Source: a virus. From it: a stretch of 25,182 nucleotides of DNA. Shown here in pieces: positions 1 to 5,342 of the stretch. Position 1 is the stretch's first letter, and each line of letters starts with the position of its first letter. The stretch covers positions 1 through 25,182 of the IMG/VR virus record IMGVR_UViG_3300034198_002842; one strand, given 5' to 3'. The notes beneath the pieces are model-generated. The model had not been told where the DNA came from and searched no databases. It saw only the letters and a program-made list of their open reading frames with translations. The position numbers were made by a program, and so were the translations under genes.

Positions 1-150
1 AGCATCTTCATCTTCAAATTTTCTTTGCTTATTGTGTTCATCTAGCCATTTTAAAAAATCTTCATAACTTTTTACAATAACTTCTAATTTTTTATTGTTT
101 CCGTTTCCGTATTTGTCGTTGTACCTTACAACATAAAGTGTCTTTGTCAT
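1..150 (-). CDS. Hypothetical protein, 3' end beyond window
   Basis: The leftward reading frame starts at the ATG at 148-150 and runs off the left edge, giving 50 visible residues that begin MTKTLYVVRYNDKYGNGNNK. It is charged, lysine- and glutamate-rich and has no recognisable motif. It lies 8 bases downstream of the stop of the preceding leftward gene, so it is probably the next gene of the same transcript. It is too short a fragment to assign a function. Confidence 0.6.
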   Translation of the reverse strand, partial: MTKTLYVVRYNDKYGNGNNKKLEVIVKSYEDFLKWLDEHNKQRKFEDEDA

Positions 151-158
151 TTTGATTT

Positions 159-710
159 TTATTTAATGATGATTAATGAATTGTCAAAGTCCTCAGGACG
201 AACTACCACAAAGTAATTTGGTTTGTATATTCCTGCTGTATCACTCTCCATCCTGCGCGATTGTATCCCTGCACTCTGTAACTTGAACTCAACCGCATCC
301 AACTCCAACTCTGTATTGGTATGAAATACTGAATACACAGGTTTGCTGTATCTTTCTTTTTTCAACCACTCATTTGTTATGTCGAACTCAACTGCATCCA
401 CCTCTTCCTCGATAGTGTTCCCAACGCTTCGCACATCGTCTACGTTTACCCAACTGCCATCCCATTGAACGTCATTTAGATACCATTCTCCCCTGATACT
501 ACGAACCTGAACTCCTGTAAGTCCGTTCAATCTTTCTTTTGTCGTCTTACTTTTCCATCCCGCATTTGTTACCCAAAGTCCACTACTGTGCCACTGAGCT
601 ATCTTGTTCCCGAATAGCCACAGACTTGTTCCGTCTGTCTCGCTGTTATCAATCTTTAAAGACCTTCTCATCTCGAAGGCATTTGAAATTCTCGCTGTTA
701 TCTTTCTCAT
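159..710 (-). CDS. Hypothetical phage protein with FGNKIA/GW/TTKERLN motif
   Basis: A 183-residue protein starting MRKITARISNAF. The frame is open further upstream to a GTG at 738-740, but the ATG at 708-710 is preceded by AAACCTAAATCT, the leader that precedes other genes of this strand, so I chose it. The middle part (LWLFGNKIAQW, then NAGWKSKTTKERLNGL) matches a pattern I associate with short phage proteins of unknown function, where a HGN/FGN-x-IA segment is followed by GW and TTKxRLN. The C-terminal half, from about residue 100, is an acidic extension. It lies downstream of the amidotransferase/cyclotransferase fusion in the same transcript, separated by a GTGTC/GACAC hairpin. Function unknown. 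Confidence 0.75.
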   Translation of the reverse strand: MRKITARISNAFEMRRSLKIDNSETDGTSLWLFGNKIAQWHSSGLWVTNAGWKSKTTKERLNGLTGVQVRSIRGEWYLNDVQWDGSWVNVDDVRSVGNTIEEEVDAVEFDITNEWLKKERYSKPVYSVFHTNTELELDAVEFKLQSAGIQSRRMESDTAGIYKPNYFVVVRPEDFDNSLIIIK

Positions 711-724
711 AGATTTAGGTTTGT

Positions 725-740
725 GTGTCTTTGAAGACAC
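725..740 (-). repeat. GTGTC-N6-GACAC hairpin, copy 1
   Basis: Near-palindrome with arms GTGTC and GACAC around TTTGAA. It lies in the gap between the stop of the 761-1846 gene and the start of the next leftward gene, so in the RNA it is a 3' hairpin of the upstream gene. No U-tract follows on the minus strand, so it is not a classical terminator. Confidence 0.6.
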
Positions 741-760
741 TTTTGATTTGATTTAGATTG

Positions 761-1846
761 TTACTTAATTATTTCTGATTCATTAAACCATCCATCACAG
801 CTGTTGCAATGGTAGTTTGAAAACATATCGTGCTCTAGGTCGTGAAAACAATTCACACACATTGGCTTCTCGTTCTTTCTGTTGAACTCATCCTCCTCCT
901 CAACGAAGTCATCAATGATGTCCTCGTAGTAGTACTTTCTCTTGTACTCCTTAACAGCAGGAATATTATACTTCGTAGGTTCAAACGAAAAGTAGTTGCG
1001 CACTTGCTGTGTATATGATTTGTGAAGTTGCTTACCCTCGTGGTTCTCTGTCGGATTAAAGTAAACCCAACAGCATATTGTCCTGCCCTTTACGTTCACC
1101 TCGATTTGCTTTCTCCTGTACCAATTGGGATGACCTTCTAGTCTGTCTAGGCTATCCAACACAGCGTCACTTACCTTGAACACATCAACCTCTACATTGT
1201 GACCAACACCTTTTTTGTCAATCAGGTACGGCAACCCCTGAATAATCAAAGGATACTTGTCCTTTGTCTTACCACTACCTAAATGCTTAGACGAACTCAG
1301 GTAGTTGTAGTAGTTGTTAAACCCTTTCTTTAACGTGCCATACACAGCGATTACATTGTCCTCTAGCACATTGTCTTTGCTGTACCATACGCCATCCTTC
1401 TGAGTCCATAACTCTTTGTTATAGATTTCATACGTCTTGGTCTTGGCATTGATGGTAACGAACCTGCAAATGTATTTCTGTAACTCACTTTTCCACTTGT
1501 CTCTAGGCATATTTCCAATTGCGTTAGCCAATACCTTTGAGTCGCAGGTCTTCGCGTCACCCAACCCCTTAATCGTTCCGTTCATCATCAACCACTCCTC
1601 AGTGTTTTTACCGCACTTGAATGGATGTGTATTCTCTATTCCAACAGCACCGACAGTTGCGTACCTGAAATGCGCAATGTATGGTCTTGTTGTGTTTAAT
1701 ACTTTGTAGTTTGATGATTTGTGATAGGTCACTTGAAACGTGTCCAACCACATTACGCCCAACCCGTCAGGATTCAGACGTGCTGATGTTCTTGCAACCT
1801 CTAGGGGAACTTGCTTTCCTTTTTGTTTGATGATAATTACGCACAT
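761..1846 (-). CDS. Class II glutamine amidotransferase / gamma-glutamylcyclotransferase-like / zinc-ribbon fusion
   Basis: A 361-residue, three-domain protein. Residues 1-~150 look like an N-terminal-nucleophile class II glutamine amidotransferase: Cys2 directly after the initiator Met, RYAT at 61-64, THPF at 73-76, NG at 89-90 and CDSK at 101-104, which match the nucleophile, Arg, His, oxyanion Asn-Gly and Asp positions of that family. Residues ~163-270 look like a GGCT/AIG2 (YtfP-type) domain with YGTLKKG at 169-175 and LDRLEG at 233-238, where E237 would be the catalytic acid. The C-terminus has CxxC pairs at 330/333 and 347/350, a zinc ribbon. The domains imply glutamine-derived ammonia release or amide transfer plus cleavage of gamma-glutamyl-type amides. 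An amidoligase is in the same leftward cluster. The ATG at 1844-1846 follows a TAAACTAAAACACA leader and has its own upstream promoter. Substrate unknown. Confidence 0.8.
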   Translation of the reverse strand: MCVIIIKQKGKQVPLEVARTSARLNPDGLGVMWLDTFQVTYHKSSNYKVLNTTRPYIAHFRYATVGAVGIENTHPFKCGKNTEEWLMMNGTIKGLGDAKTCDSKVLANAIGNMPRDKWKSELQKYICRFVTINAKTKTYEIYNKELWTQKDGVWYSKDNVLEDNVIAVYGTLKKGFNNYYNYLSSSKHLGSGKTKDKYPLIIQGLPYLIDKKGVGHNVEVDVFKVSDAVLDSLDRLEGHPNWYRRKQIEVNVKGRTICCWVYFNPTENHEGKQLHKSYTQQVRNYFSFEPTKYNIPAVKEYKRKYYYEDIIDDFVEEEDEFNRKNEKPMCVNCFHDLEHDMFSNYHCNSCDGWFNESEIIK

Positions 1847-1881
1847 TGTGTTTTAGTTTATAGTGTTAGTCAATAATTAGG

Positions 1882-1912
1882 CAAAGATAAGACATAAAAT
1901 AGACAATTCCAA
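1882..1912 (-). promoter_or_regulatory. Bacteroidota-type promoter for the 1846 gene
   Basis: On the minus strand TTG (1910-1912) is separated by 20 bases from TATCTTTG (1882-1889). This matches the -33 TTTG / -7 TAnnTTTG promoter known in Bacteroidota. It lies about 35 bases upstream of the ATG at 1846 and overlaps the end region of the 50-aa gene at 1915-2067. Confidence 0.65.
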
Positions 1913-1914
1913 AT

Positions 1915-2067
1915 TTATTTTTTAGCCTTTAATTTTTTTCTGTCTAGGTTCTCATTAAAAAAATACTTGTAGTACGCTCGGTCAATCGCTTCCCACTTTG
2001 TGTGCGCTGTGATTGTACTGATGAACTTCTTGTCGTAATAGATTTTGAATACGTACGTGTTTTCCAT
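1915..2067 (-). CDS. Small hypothetical protein (50 aa)
   Basis: Leftward frame from the ATG at 2065-2067 to TAA at 1915-1917, encoding 50 residues (MENTYVFKIYYDKKFISTIT at the start, lysine-rich end LKAKK). The ATG follows an A-rich AACAAAATCAGTT leader, as for other genes of this strand. The alternating hydrophobic and charged N-terminal part (YVFKIYYDKKFISTI) looks like a beta-hairpin and is followed by a helix. No known family recognised. It lies between the 60-aa gene, from which it is separated by a hairpin, and the promoter of the fusion gene. Confidence 0.65.
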   Translation of the reverse strand: MENTYVFKIYYDKKFISTITAHTKWEAIDRAYYKYFFNENLDRKKLKAKK

Positions 2068-2085
2068 AACTGATTTTGTTTTGTG

Positions 2086-2113
2086 TTAGCAGTGTCCTTG
2101 AAGACACCGCTAA
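2086..2113 (-). terminator. Intergenic stem-loop with GTGTC/GACAC core, copy 2
   Basis: An 11-bp stem (TTAGC-G/U-GTGTC against its complement, one wobble pair) with a 6-nt loop, downstream of the stop of the 60-aa gene at 2125. The inner part, 2092-2107, is the GTGTC-CTTGAA-GACAC repeat. There is no U-tract, so it may be an RNA 3'-end stabiliser or processing hairpin rather than an intrinsic terminator. Confidence 0.6.
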
Positions 2114-2124
2114 CTGATTAGTGA

Positions 2125-2307
2125 TTAATTTCTTTTTACATTGTAGATTCTTACGCCATCAACAACCTGAACGTCTATTGAATAGACATTGAATAGCGTA
2201 TCAAGGTAGCTGTTGAACTCCTTCAACTTGTCTTCAGGTAGGTATATCAATCTGTCGATTACTTCCTGAACTACTTCGTTCCTTTCTTGAATTGTTAATC
2301 TTTCCAT
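2125..2307 (-). CDS. Small hypothetical protein (60 aa)
   Basis: 60 residues, starting MERLTIQERNEVVQEVIDRL. The first 45 residues look mostly helical with acidic and hydrophobic periodicity, and the end (VQVVDGVRIYNVKRN) looks like a beta-hairpin. The ATG follows AAAATTAAACACA, the typical leader of this strand. It sits 11 bases downstream of the 74-aa gene and is followed by a strong stem-loop. No family recognised. Confidence 0.65.
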   Translation of the reverse strand: MERLTIQERNEVVQEVIDRLIYLPEDKLKEFNSYLDTLFNVYSIDVQVVDGVRIYNVKRN

Positions 2308-2318
2308 TGTGTTTAATT

Positions 2319-2543
2319 TTATTGGTTATTAAATTGGTTTACTATTTCTGATAGGCTTCCGACCTCTATTGCTATGTCTAGTCCGTACTCAATTGCATCG
2401 TTTATCTGTGCATAAGTTTCAACTAGGCTTTCTGATTTGTCATCGTGCAATACATAAAGGTCAAATGTACCTGAAGAGAAAACCTCTTTTGCTTTGTTGG
2501 TTACAACCAACCATACAAAACCATTAACTACTTTTGTTTCCAT
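2319..2543 (-). CDS. Small hypothetical protein (74 aa)
   Basis: 74 residues starting METKVVNGFVWLVVTNKAKE and ending EIVNQFNNQ. The composition is acidic with a predicted alpha/beta pattern: the N-terminal half looks like strands (VWLVVTNKA, FDLYVLHDD) and the rest helical (QINDAIEYGLDIA). The layout, strands followed by a DAIEYGLDI helix, resembles many small phage early proteins, but no specific family is recognised. The ATG at 2541-2543 follows AAAACTTAAACACA. It is the first gene downstream of the tRNA-like element at 2582-2624, which lies in its 5' leader. Confidence 0.65.
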   Translation of the reverse strand: METKVVNGFVWLVVTNKAKEVFSSGTFDLYVLHDDKSESLVETYAQINDAIEYGLDIAIEVGSLSEIVNQFNNQ

Positions 2544-2581
2544 TGTGTTTAAGTTTTAGATGTTTAATAAATGTGTTTCAG

Positions 2582-2624
2582 AAGTACGACAGGGATTCGA
2601 ACCCTGTCTACGACCATCGTACTT
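2582..2624 (-). ncRNA. tRNA-like minihelix (acceptor stem plus T arm, no D or anticodon arm)
   Basis: Read leftwards, a 7-bp stem AAGTACG/CGTACTT encloses a 10-nt single-stranded linker (ATGGTCGTAG) and a T-arm hairpin, CAGGG-TTCGAAT-CCCTG, with a canonical 7-nt T loop (TTC, G-A, A-T) closed by G-C. A complete tRNA would need the 5' acceptor strand about 72 bases before the 3' end; nothing complementary is there, so D and anticodon arms are absent rather than merely unseen. No CCA follows. The layout, coaxial 12-bp acceptor/T stem with a 5'-side bulge, is that of minimal RNase P substrates. It overlaps the stop codon of the 25-aa gene and lies in the leader of the 74-aa gene. It could be an mRNA processing site, a decaying tRNA, or a protein-binding hairpin. 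Confidence 0.6.
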
Positions 2625-2700
2625 AGGATGTCATCGATAGGATGACCAATGATGCTACAAAAATAATGACTAGCATCAGATTGTCTTTTACTTGCTCCAT
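2623..2700 (-). CDS. Very small membrane protein (25 aa)
   Basis: ATG at 2698-2700, TAA at 2623-2625. The 25 residues comprise a short charged head (MEQVKDN) and one hydrophobic stretch (LMLVIIFVASLVILSM), long enough for one membrane span. The start follows AATAAAACTAAAAACA, matching the leader of confirmed neighbours, which is the main reason to believe it is translated. It lies 11 bases downstream of the lipoprotein-like gene. Function unknown. Confidence 0.5.
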   Translation of the reverse strand: MEQVKDNLMLVIIFVASLVILSMTS

Positions 2701-2711
2701 TGTTTTTAGTT

Positions 2712-2987
2712 TTATTGGTTATCGGTTAGTTTTAATGTTTCGTTATACTGCCATACGCCCTCGTTTAATGACAGCGCAATCTCCTCAGGATACATTGAGT
2801 CCATTGCTGTTCCATCGGGTAATAAGACGCTGTATGTAGGTCTTCCATCAACGCTATCTGTAGGTATCAGGATGATGCGTCCGTCCTTTTCCTTTGTTGC
2901 TGTAGGATTACCTTGTCTTCCGACAAGGCATCCTACGTAACTGAATGTTGATGCTGTAACTAGTGTAATGATTAATAGCTTTCTCAT
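2712..2987 (-). CDS. Putative small lipoprotein (91 aa)
   Basis: The N-terminus (MRKLLIITLVTASTFSYVGC) is a classical type II signal sequence: positive start, hydrophobic core, then a V-G-C lipobox with Cys20 as the predicted lipidated residue. The remainder is a ~70-residue hydrophilic domain (GRIILIPTDSVDGRPTYSV and on) with no family recognised. The start codon overlaps the stop of the preceding 55-aa gene (ATGA), so the two are translationally coupled. A phage lipoprotein expressed from this region could act in superinfection exclusion or envelope modification; this is inference only. Confidence 0.65.
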   Translation of the reverse strand: MRKLLIITLVTASTFSYVGCLVGRQGNPTATKEKDGRIILIPTDSVDGRPTYSVLLPDGTAMDSMYPEEIALSLNEGVWQYNETLKLTDNQ

Positions 2988-3151
2988 TTTGTTTTAGATT
3001 TTAGTTTTTCTTCTAGCGTTTTGAAATTCATTTTAGATAATGATGTTGCTTCATCCTGATTAAGATTAAATTCATTCATCAGGAAAATTAATCTTTCAAG
3101 GAATGGCTGTAGGTCCCATTTTTTTTCGATGCTCTTTAGTGTTTGGTTCAT
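2984..3151 (-). CDS. Small hypothetical protein (55 aa)
   Basis: ATG at 3149-3151, TGA at 2984-2986, 55 residues, starting MNQTLKSIEKKWDLQPFLER. It appears all-helical, ending lysine-rich (LEEKLKSKTK). The stop overlaps the ATG of the lipoprotein-like gene by 4 bases, and the start has a TAATCTAAAACAAA leader. No family recognised. Confidence 0.6.
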   Translation of the reverse strand: MNQTLKSIEKKWDLQPFLERLIFLMNEFNLNQDEATSLSKMNFKTLEEKLKSKTK

Positions 3152-3162
3152 TTTGTTTTAGA

Positions 3163-3258
3163 TTAAAAGTTAAAAATGTGGTTAAAGATATAGTCACCTA
3201 GTAATGCAATGACAATGATTGCTGTGATTAAAAGGTAGTTTTTTGTTGATTCTTTCAT
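3163..3258 (-). CDS. Very small membrane protein (31 aa)
   Basis: ATG at 3256-3258, TAA at 3163-3165. The 31 residues have a polar head (MKESTKN) and one hydrophobic span (YLLITAIIVIALLGDYIF), a single-pass membrane peptide. Its leader (AAAAAATCGTAATCGTT) is A-rich but lacks the CTAAAACA pattern. It lies 5 bases downstream of the stop of the 67-aa gene. Probably real from spacing and composition, but short. Confidence 0.45.
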   Translation of the reverse strand: MKESTKNYLLITAIIVIALLGDYIFNHIFNF

Positions 3259-3263
3259 AACGA

Positions 3264-3467
3264 TTACGATTTTTTGATTGTGGTTAATAATGTTCCGCCA
3301 ACTACGATTAGTGCCATAACACATTTGGCGAACTTGTTTTCAATTGGTTTCCTCTCAATACCCTTGCTCAATCTTTGTTGATAAGGACAACCTACGTGTC
3401 TTCTGAATTGTGCTTTTGTCATTACTGAAGACAATAATAACGCTGTGATGATGATTTGCTTTTTCAT
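3264..3467 (-). CDS. Small secreted or membrane protein (67 aa)
   Basis: 67 residues with an N-terminal signal peptide (MKKQIIITALLLSSVMTKAQ, likely cut after TKA) and a second hydrophobic stretch near the end (CVMALIVVGGTLLTTI), so it may be anchored by its C-terminus. The middle is basic (RRHVGCPYQQRLSKGIERK) with two cysteines. The ATG follows AAACCTAAAACAGA, and the 3' end of a hammerhead ribozyme lies 22 bases upstream, so ribozyme cleavage would leave this gene at the 5' end of the cleaved mRNA. Function unknown. Confidence 0.6.
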   Translation of the reverse strand: MKKQIIITALLLSSVMTKAQFRRHVGCPYQQRLSKGIERKPIENKFAKCVMALIVVGGTLLTTIKKS

Positions 3468-3489
3468 TCTGTTTTAGGTTTATGTGTTA

Positions 3490-3540
3490 GCTGTTTCGTC
3501 CTTAAGGACTCATCAGTGTTGAAAATAATCAACAGACAGC
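3490..3540 (-). ncRNA. Hammerhead ribozyme, type III (HHR1)
   Basis: Read leftwards the RNA has all core elements: stem III GCTGT/ACAGC (5 bp, open end), cleavage triplet GTC, stem I TGTTGA/TCAACA with a TTATTT loop, invariant CTGATGA, stem II GTCC-TTAA-GGAC, then GAA before the A of stem III. Cleavage would fall between plus-strand positions 3535 and 3534. It lies just upstream of the leader of the 67-aa gene and 2 bases downstream of a 10-bp hairpin. All conserved core bases are present and all three helices pair fully, so I regard the call as strong although activity is not shown. Confidence 0.92.
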
Positions 3541-3542
3541 AA

Positions 3543-3566
3543 GGTAGTGTCCCTGAGGACACTACC
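3543..3566 (-). terminator. Perfect 10-bp stem-loop upstream of HHR1, repeat copy 3
   Basis: GGTAGTGTCC and its exact complement enclose a 4-nt loop (CTGA on the plus strand). The inner 3547-3562 is the GTGTC-CCTGAG-GACAC repeat. It begins 8 bases past the stop of the amidoligase gene and ends 2 bases before stem III of HHR1. After ribozyme cleavage it would sit within a few bases of the new 3' end of the amidoligase mRNA, where it could protect it. It has no U-tract. Confidence 0.7.
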
Positions 3567-3574
3567 CTCACCAT

Positions 3575-4534
3575 CTACCTAGAAACAAACTTTTTGATAT
3601 CCTCGTGGATTGCTCCTGTAAGGATAAACTTGCGGAAATGCTTTGACAAGTCAACTACATTCTGAACCTTAGCTGTATCACCATTGTACATTGATATCAA
3701 TGTCGGCATCAACTTCTTAATTAGCACATCGTGGCTACCATTAGGATTCGTTACAGCGAAATTTACCACCTCGTAGAATAACTCATAACGTCTCATCATC
3801 TGCTTAACGCTCTCAAATTTGCTCACCAATCTAAATTCAAGGACGTTACCTTTTACCAATGCCATCTGATATTTGCTATGCCATCCGTTACCATAGTTAC
3901 ACATTCCACATCTACCGCAATTGTTGACGGATACAGCACCATTGTCGACCTCATTCTTTGATATCATTCTCAGGTTATGACCGCAATATTTGTTCTTCAA
4001 TCTGTTTCTGAAGATTGCCATAATTATGCCACAATGCTTTCTTATCACCTCTCTTAACTCATCACCCGTTATTCCATCCACAGCGATTGTAATGTGACCG
4101 CCACAGGTATATTGACCATCGTACTTGTCATCACTCCTGCTGTATTTATCGTCTATAATTTTCTCAGCCTTGTGCATCATATCGTACACCTTTGTGCGCC
4201 ATAATCCTGCGGGTAACAAAGGTAAAATATGTGTCACCGCTTCGTATCCGCAGGAGCTGTCGCGCTCGAACCCACAGAATAGCTCGTATTCTTTCACAGC
4301 GCCTCTATGTAGCTCATTTTTCTCGACCTCCATACCAATTGTGTACTTGCTTTTGAATTCATTGTTCAACGCATCAAATGTGATTGCATTGCGCTGTTCA
4401 ATTGGTTTCAGGCAAGCTACATCAACTCTGAATGGCGTTTTGTTAAGCTTTAAAGGATTAGGTTTCTGATGGTAACTAGCAAGTTGACCTCTGCTTCTGT
4501 TACCTGTTTTCTTGTAGATGATTCCTTGTTGCAT
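3575..4534 (-). CDS. Amidoligase-like enzyme (glutamine-synthetase-like fold)
   Basis: A 319-residue protein. Residues 66-71 (IGMEVE) give the paired acidic metal ligands, 89-98 (FERDSSCGYE) a strongly conserved stretch, 144-150 (CGGHITI) the conserved histidine and 232-240 (LEFRLVSKF) a conserved Arg segment. This order matches the putative amidoligase family (COOH-NH2 ligases related to glutamine synthetase, ATP-dependent amide or peptide bond formation). Between them a cysteine cluster (C206, C209, C212) suggests an inserted zinc-binding loop. Family members were described beside glutamine amidotransferase and GGCT/AIG2 genes; here such a fusion is encoded at 761-1846. The gene is flanked on both sides by hammerhead ribozymes, so its mRNA could be cut out as a single-gene RNA. 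Substrate unknown; a cell-envelope or peptide target is inference. Confidence 0.78.
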   Translation of the reverse strand: MQQGIIYKKTGNRSRGQLASYHQKPNPLKLNKTPFRVDVACLKPIEQRNAITFDALNNEFKSKYTIGMEVEKNELHRGAVKEYELFCGFERDSSCGYEAVTHILPLLPAGLWRTKVYDMMHKAEKIIDDKYSRSDDKYDGQYTCGGHITIAVDGITGDELREVIRKHCGIIMAIFRNRLKNKYCGHNLRMISKNEVDNGAVSVNNCGRCGMCNYGNGWHSKYQMALVKGNVLEFRLVSKFESVKQMMRRYELFYEVVNFAVTNPNGSHDVLIKKLMPTLISMYNGDTAKVQNVVDLSKHFRKFILTGAIHEDIKKFVSR

Positions 4535-4554
4535 TGTTTTTGTTTTTAGGTTTT

Positions 4555-4604
4555 GCTGTTTCGTCCTGTTGGACTCATCAGTGAGGATTGCATCCTCAGA
4601 CAGC
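4555..4604 (-). ncRNA. Hammerhead ribozyme, type III (HHR2)
   Basis: Same architecture as HHR1 but different stem sequences: stem III GCTGT/ACAGC, triplet GTC, stem I TGAGGAT/ATCCTCA with a 3-nt loop, CTGATGA, stem II GTCC-AACA-GGAC, GAA. Predicted cleavage lies between plus-strand positions 4599 and 4598. Stem I and the stem II loop differ from HHR1 while pairing is kept, i.e. compensatory change, which supports selection on structure. It lies in the 5' leader of the amidoligase gene; the A-rich AAACCTAAAAACAAAAACA leader directly follows. Confidence 0.92.
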
Positions 4605-4624
4605 TAGTGTCCCTGAGGACACTA
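4605..4624 (-). terminator. Stem-loop abutting HHR2, repeat copy 4
   Basis: TAGTGTCC paired with GGACACTA around a 4-nt loop, directly adjacent (0 bases) to stem III of HHR2 and 5 bases after the stop of the 210-aa gene. The inner 4607-4622 is the GTGTC-CCTGAG-GACAC repeat. As for the copy beside HHR1, cleavage would leave this hairpin at the 3' end of the upstream mRNA. Confidence 0.7.
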
Positions 4625-4629
4625 TCTGA

Positions 4630-5262
4630 TTATGCGTCAGGTAGGTTTGACTGAAGAAATGCAATTGCATCCATAATTTGCTCAGCTGTATTGTTGCTGT
4701 GAATGGCGCCATCACTATCAACTCTTAACGCCACATTACCGCCCTCTCTTTTCCAAGACATTGTGAAGATTGTTTGAGTCCTTACTTCAACTTCGGCGCT
4801 CTCTGTTTCGCTCTCTTCACCTTCACCTTGTCCACCTTCTGATTCATTGTTTTCCACCGCTCTTGAAAATTTCAATAAACCATCTAGTGACCTATTAGGC
4901 TCGTTTCCCTCTCTCTCTACCTCGTCGCATTTAGCATTGAATGTGGTGATAATATCTTCGCTCAATTCACCTGCTTTTACTACCTTGTAGAAGTAGCTTT
5001 TTTGCCATCCGAATACCTTGTTTCCGAATTGCTCGTTTGTCCATCCAATTCCCTCGTTAGCCATTAGCTGTTTGCATTCCTCCGATTTGAAATAGTCGAA
5101 TGCCTTCACCACTAGCTTAGACAATTCTAGTGTTTGTGCAAACTTCTTCTTCTGTGCATTGGTGACATTGCGCTGTAACGTCCTGATAGATGATAGGCTC
5201 AAAGCTTGTTCAACTTGTGGCATTCTTAGGAATGCTGTCTCGATTGTTAGTAACTGACTCAT
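4630..5262 (-). CDS. Hypothetical protein, first gene of the leftward transcript (210 aa)
   Basis: The frame is open to an ATG at 5298, but I start at the ATG at 5260-5262 (MSQLLTIETAFLRMPQ) because it follows AAACCTAAAAACACAAACT, the leader of the neighbouring genes. The N-terminal ~120 residues look helical, with a segment (GWTNEQFGNKVFGWQKSYFY) that resembles a helix-turn-helix, as in proteins that bind DNA. A serine/glutamate/glycine-rich linker follows (about residues 135-160), then a small C-terminal alpha/beta domain ending AIAFLQSNLPDA. As first gene after a promoter with repeated sites it could be a regulator or a replication accessory factor. No family recognised. Confidence 0.7.
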   Translation of the reverse strand: MSQLLTIETAFLRMPQVEQALSLSSIRTLQRNVTNAQKKKFAQTLELSKLVVKAFDYFKSEECKQLMANEGIGWTNEQFGNKVFGWQKSYFYKVVKAGELSEDIITTFNAKCDEVEREGNEPNRSLDGLLKFSRAVENNESEGGQGEGEESETESAEVEVRTQTIFTMSWKREGGNVALRVDSDGAIHSNNTAEQIMDAIAFLQSNLPDA

Positions 5263-5342
5263 AGTTTGTGTTTTTAGGTTTAAAATGTTGATTTTCAATT
5301 AGTTATGCGATTTTCGGTGTTTGCATTACCTCAACCGCAGTT

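Noticed and set aside
187-197. GTCCTCAGGAC palindrome near the end of the 159-710 gene
   Set aside because: Only 11 bases and encodes conserved-looking RPEDF; does not match the GTGTC repeat.
2582-2654. A complete tRNA gene
   Set aside because: The T arm is perfect, but at the place of the 5' acceptor strand for a 72-nt tRNA no complementary bases exist; only the minihelix form pairs.
3050-3090. CTGATGA on the minus strand as a possible third hammerhead
   Set aside because: No GAA follows a stem II and no stem III or cleavage triplet is found; the sequence encodes part of the 55-aa protein.
4246-4275. Second T-arm-like sequence GGGTTCGAGC inside the amidoligase gene (minus strand)
   Set aside because: Flanking stems do not pair, so it lacks the T-arm hairpin; it just encodes GFER.
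4125-4469. 114-aa rightward frame antisense to the amidoligase gene
   Set aside because: It is the shadow of a gene with clear catalytic motifs; it has no promoter or A-rich leader of its own.
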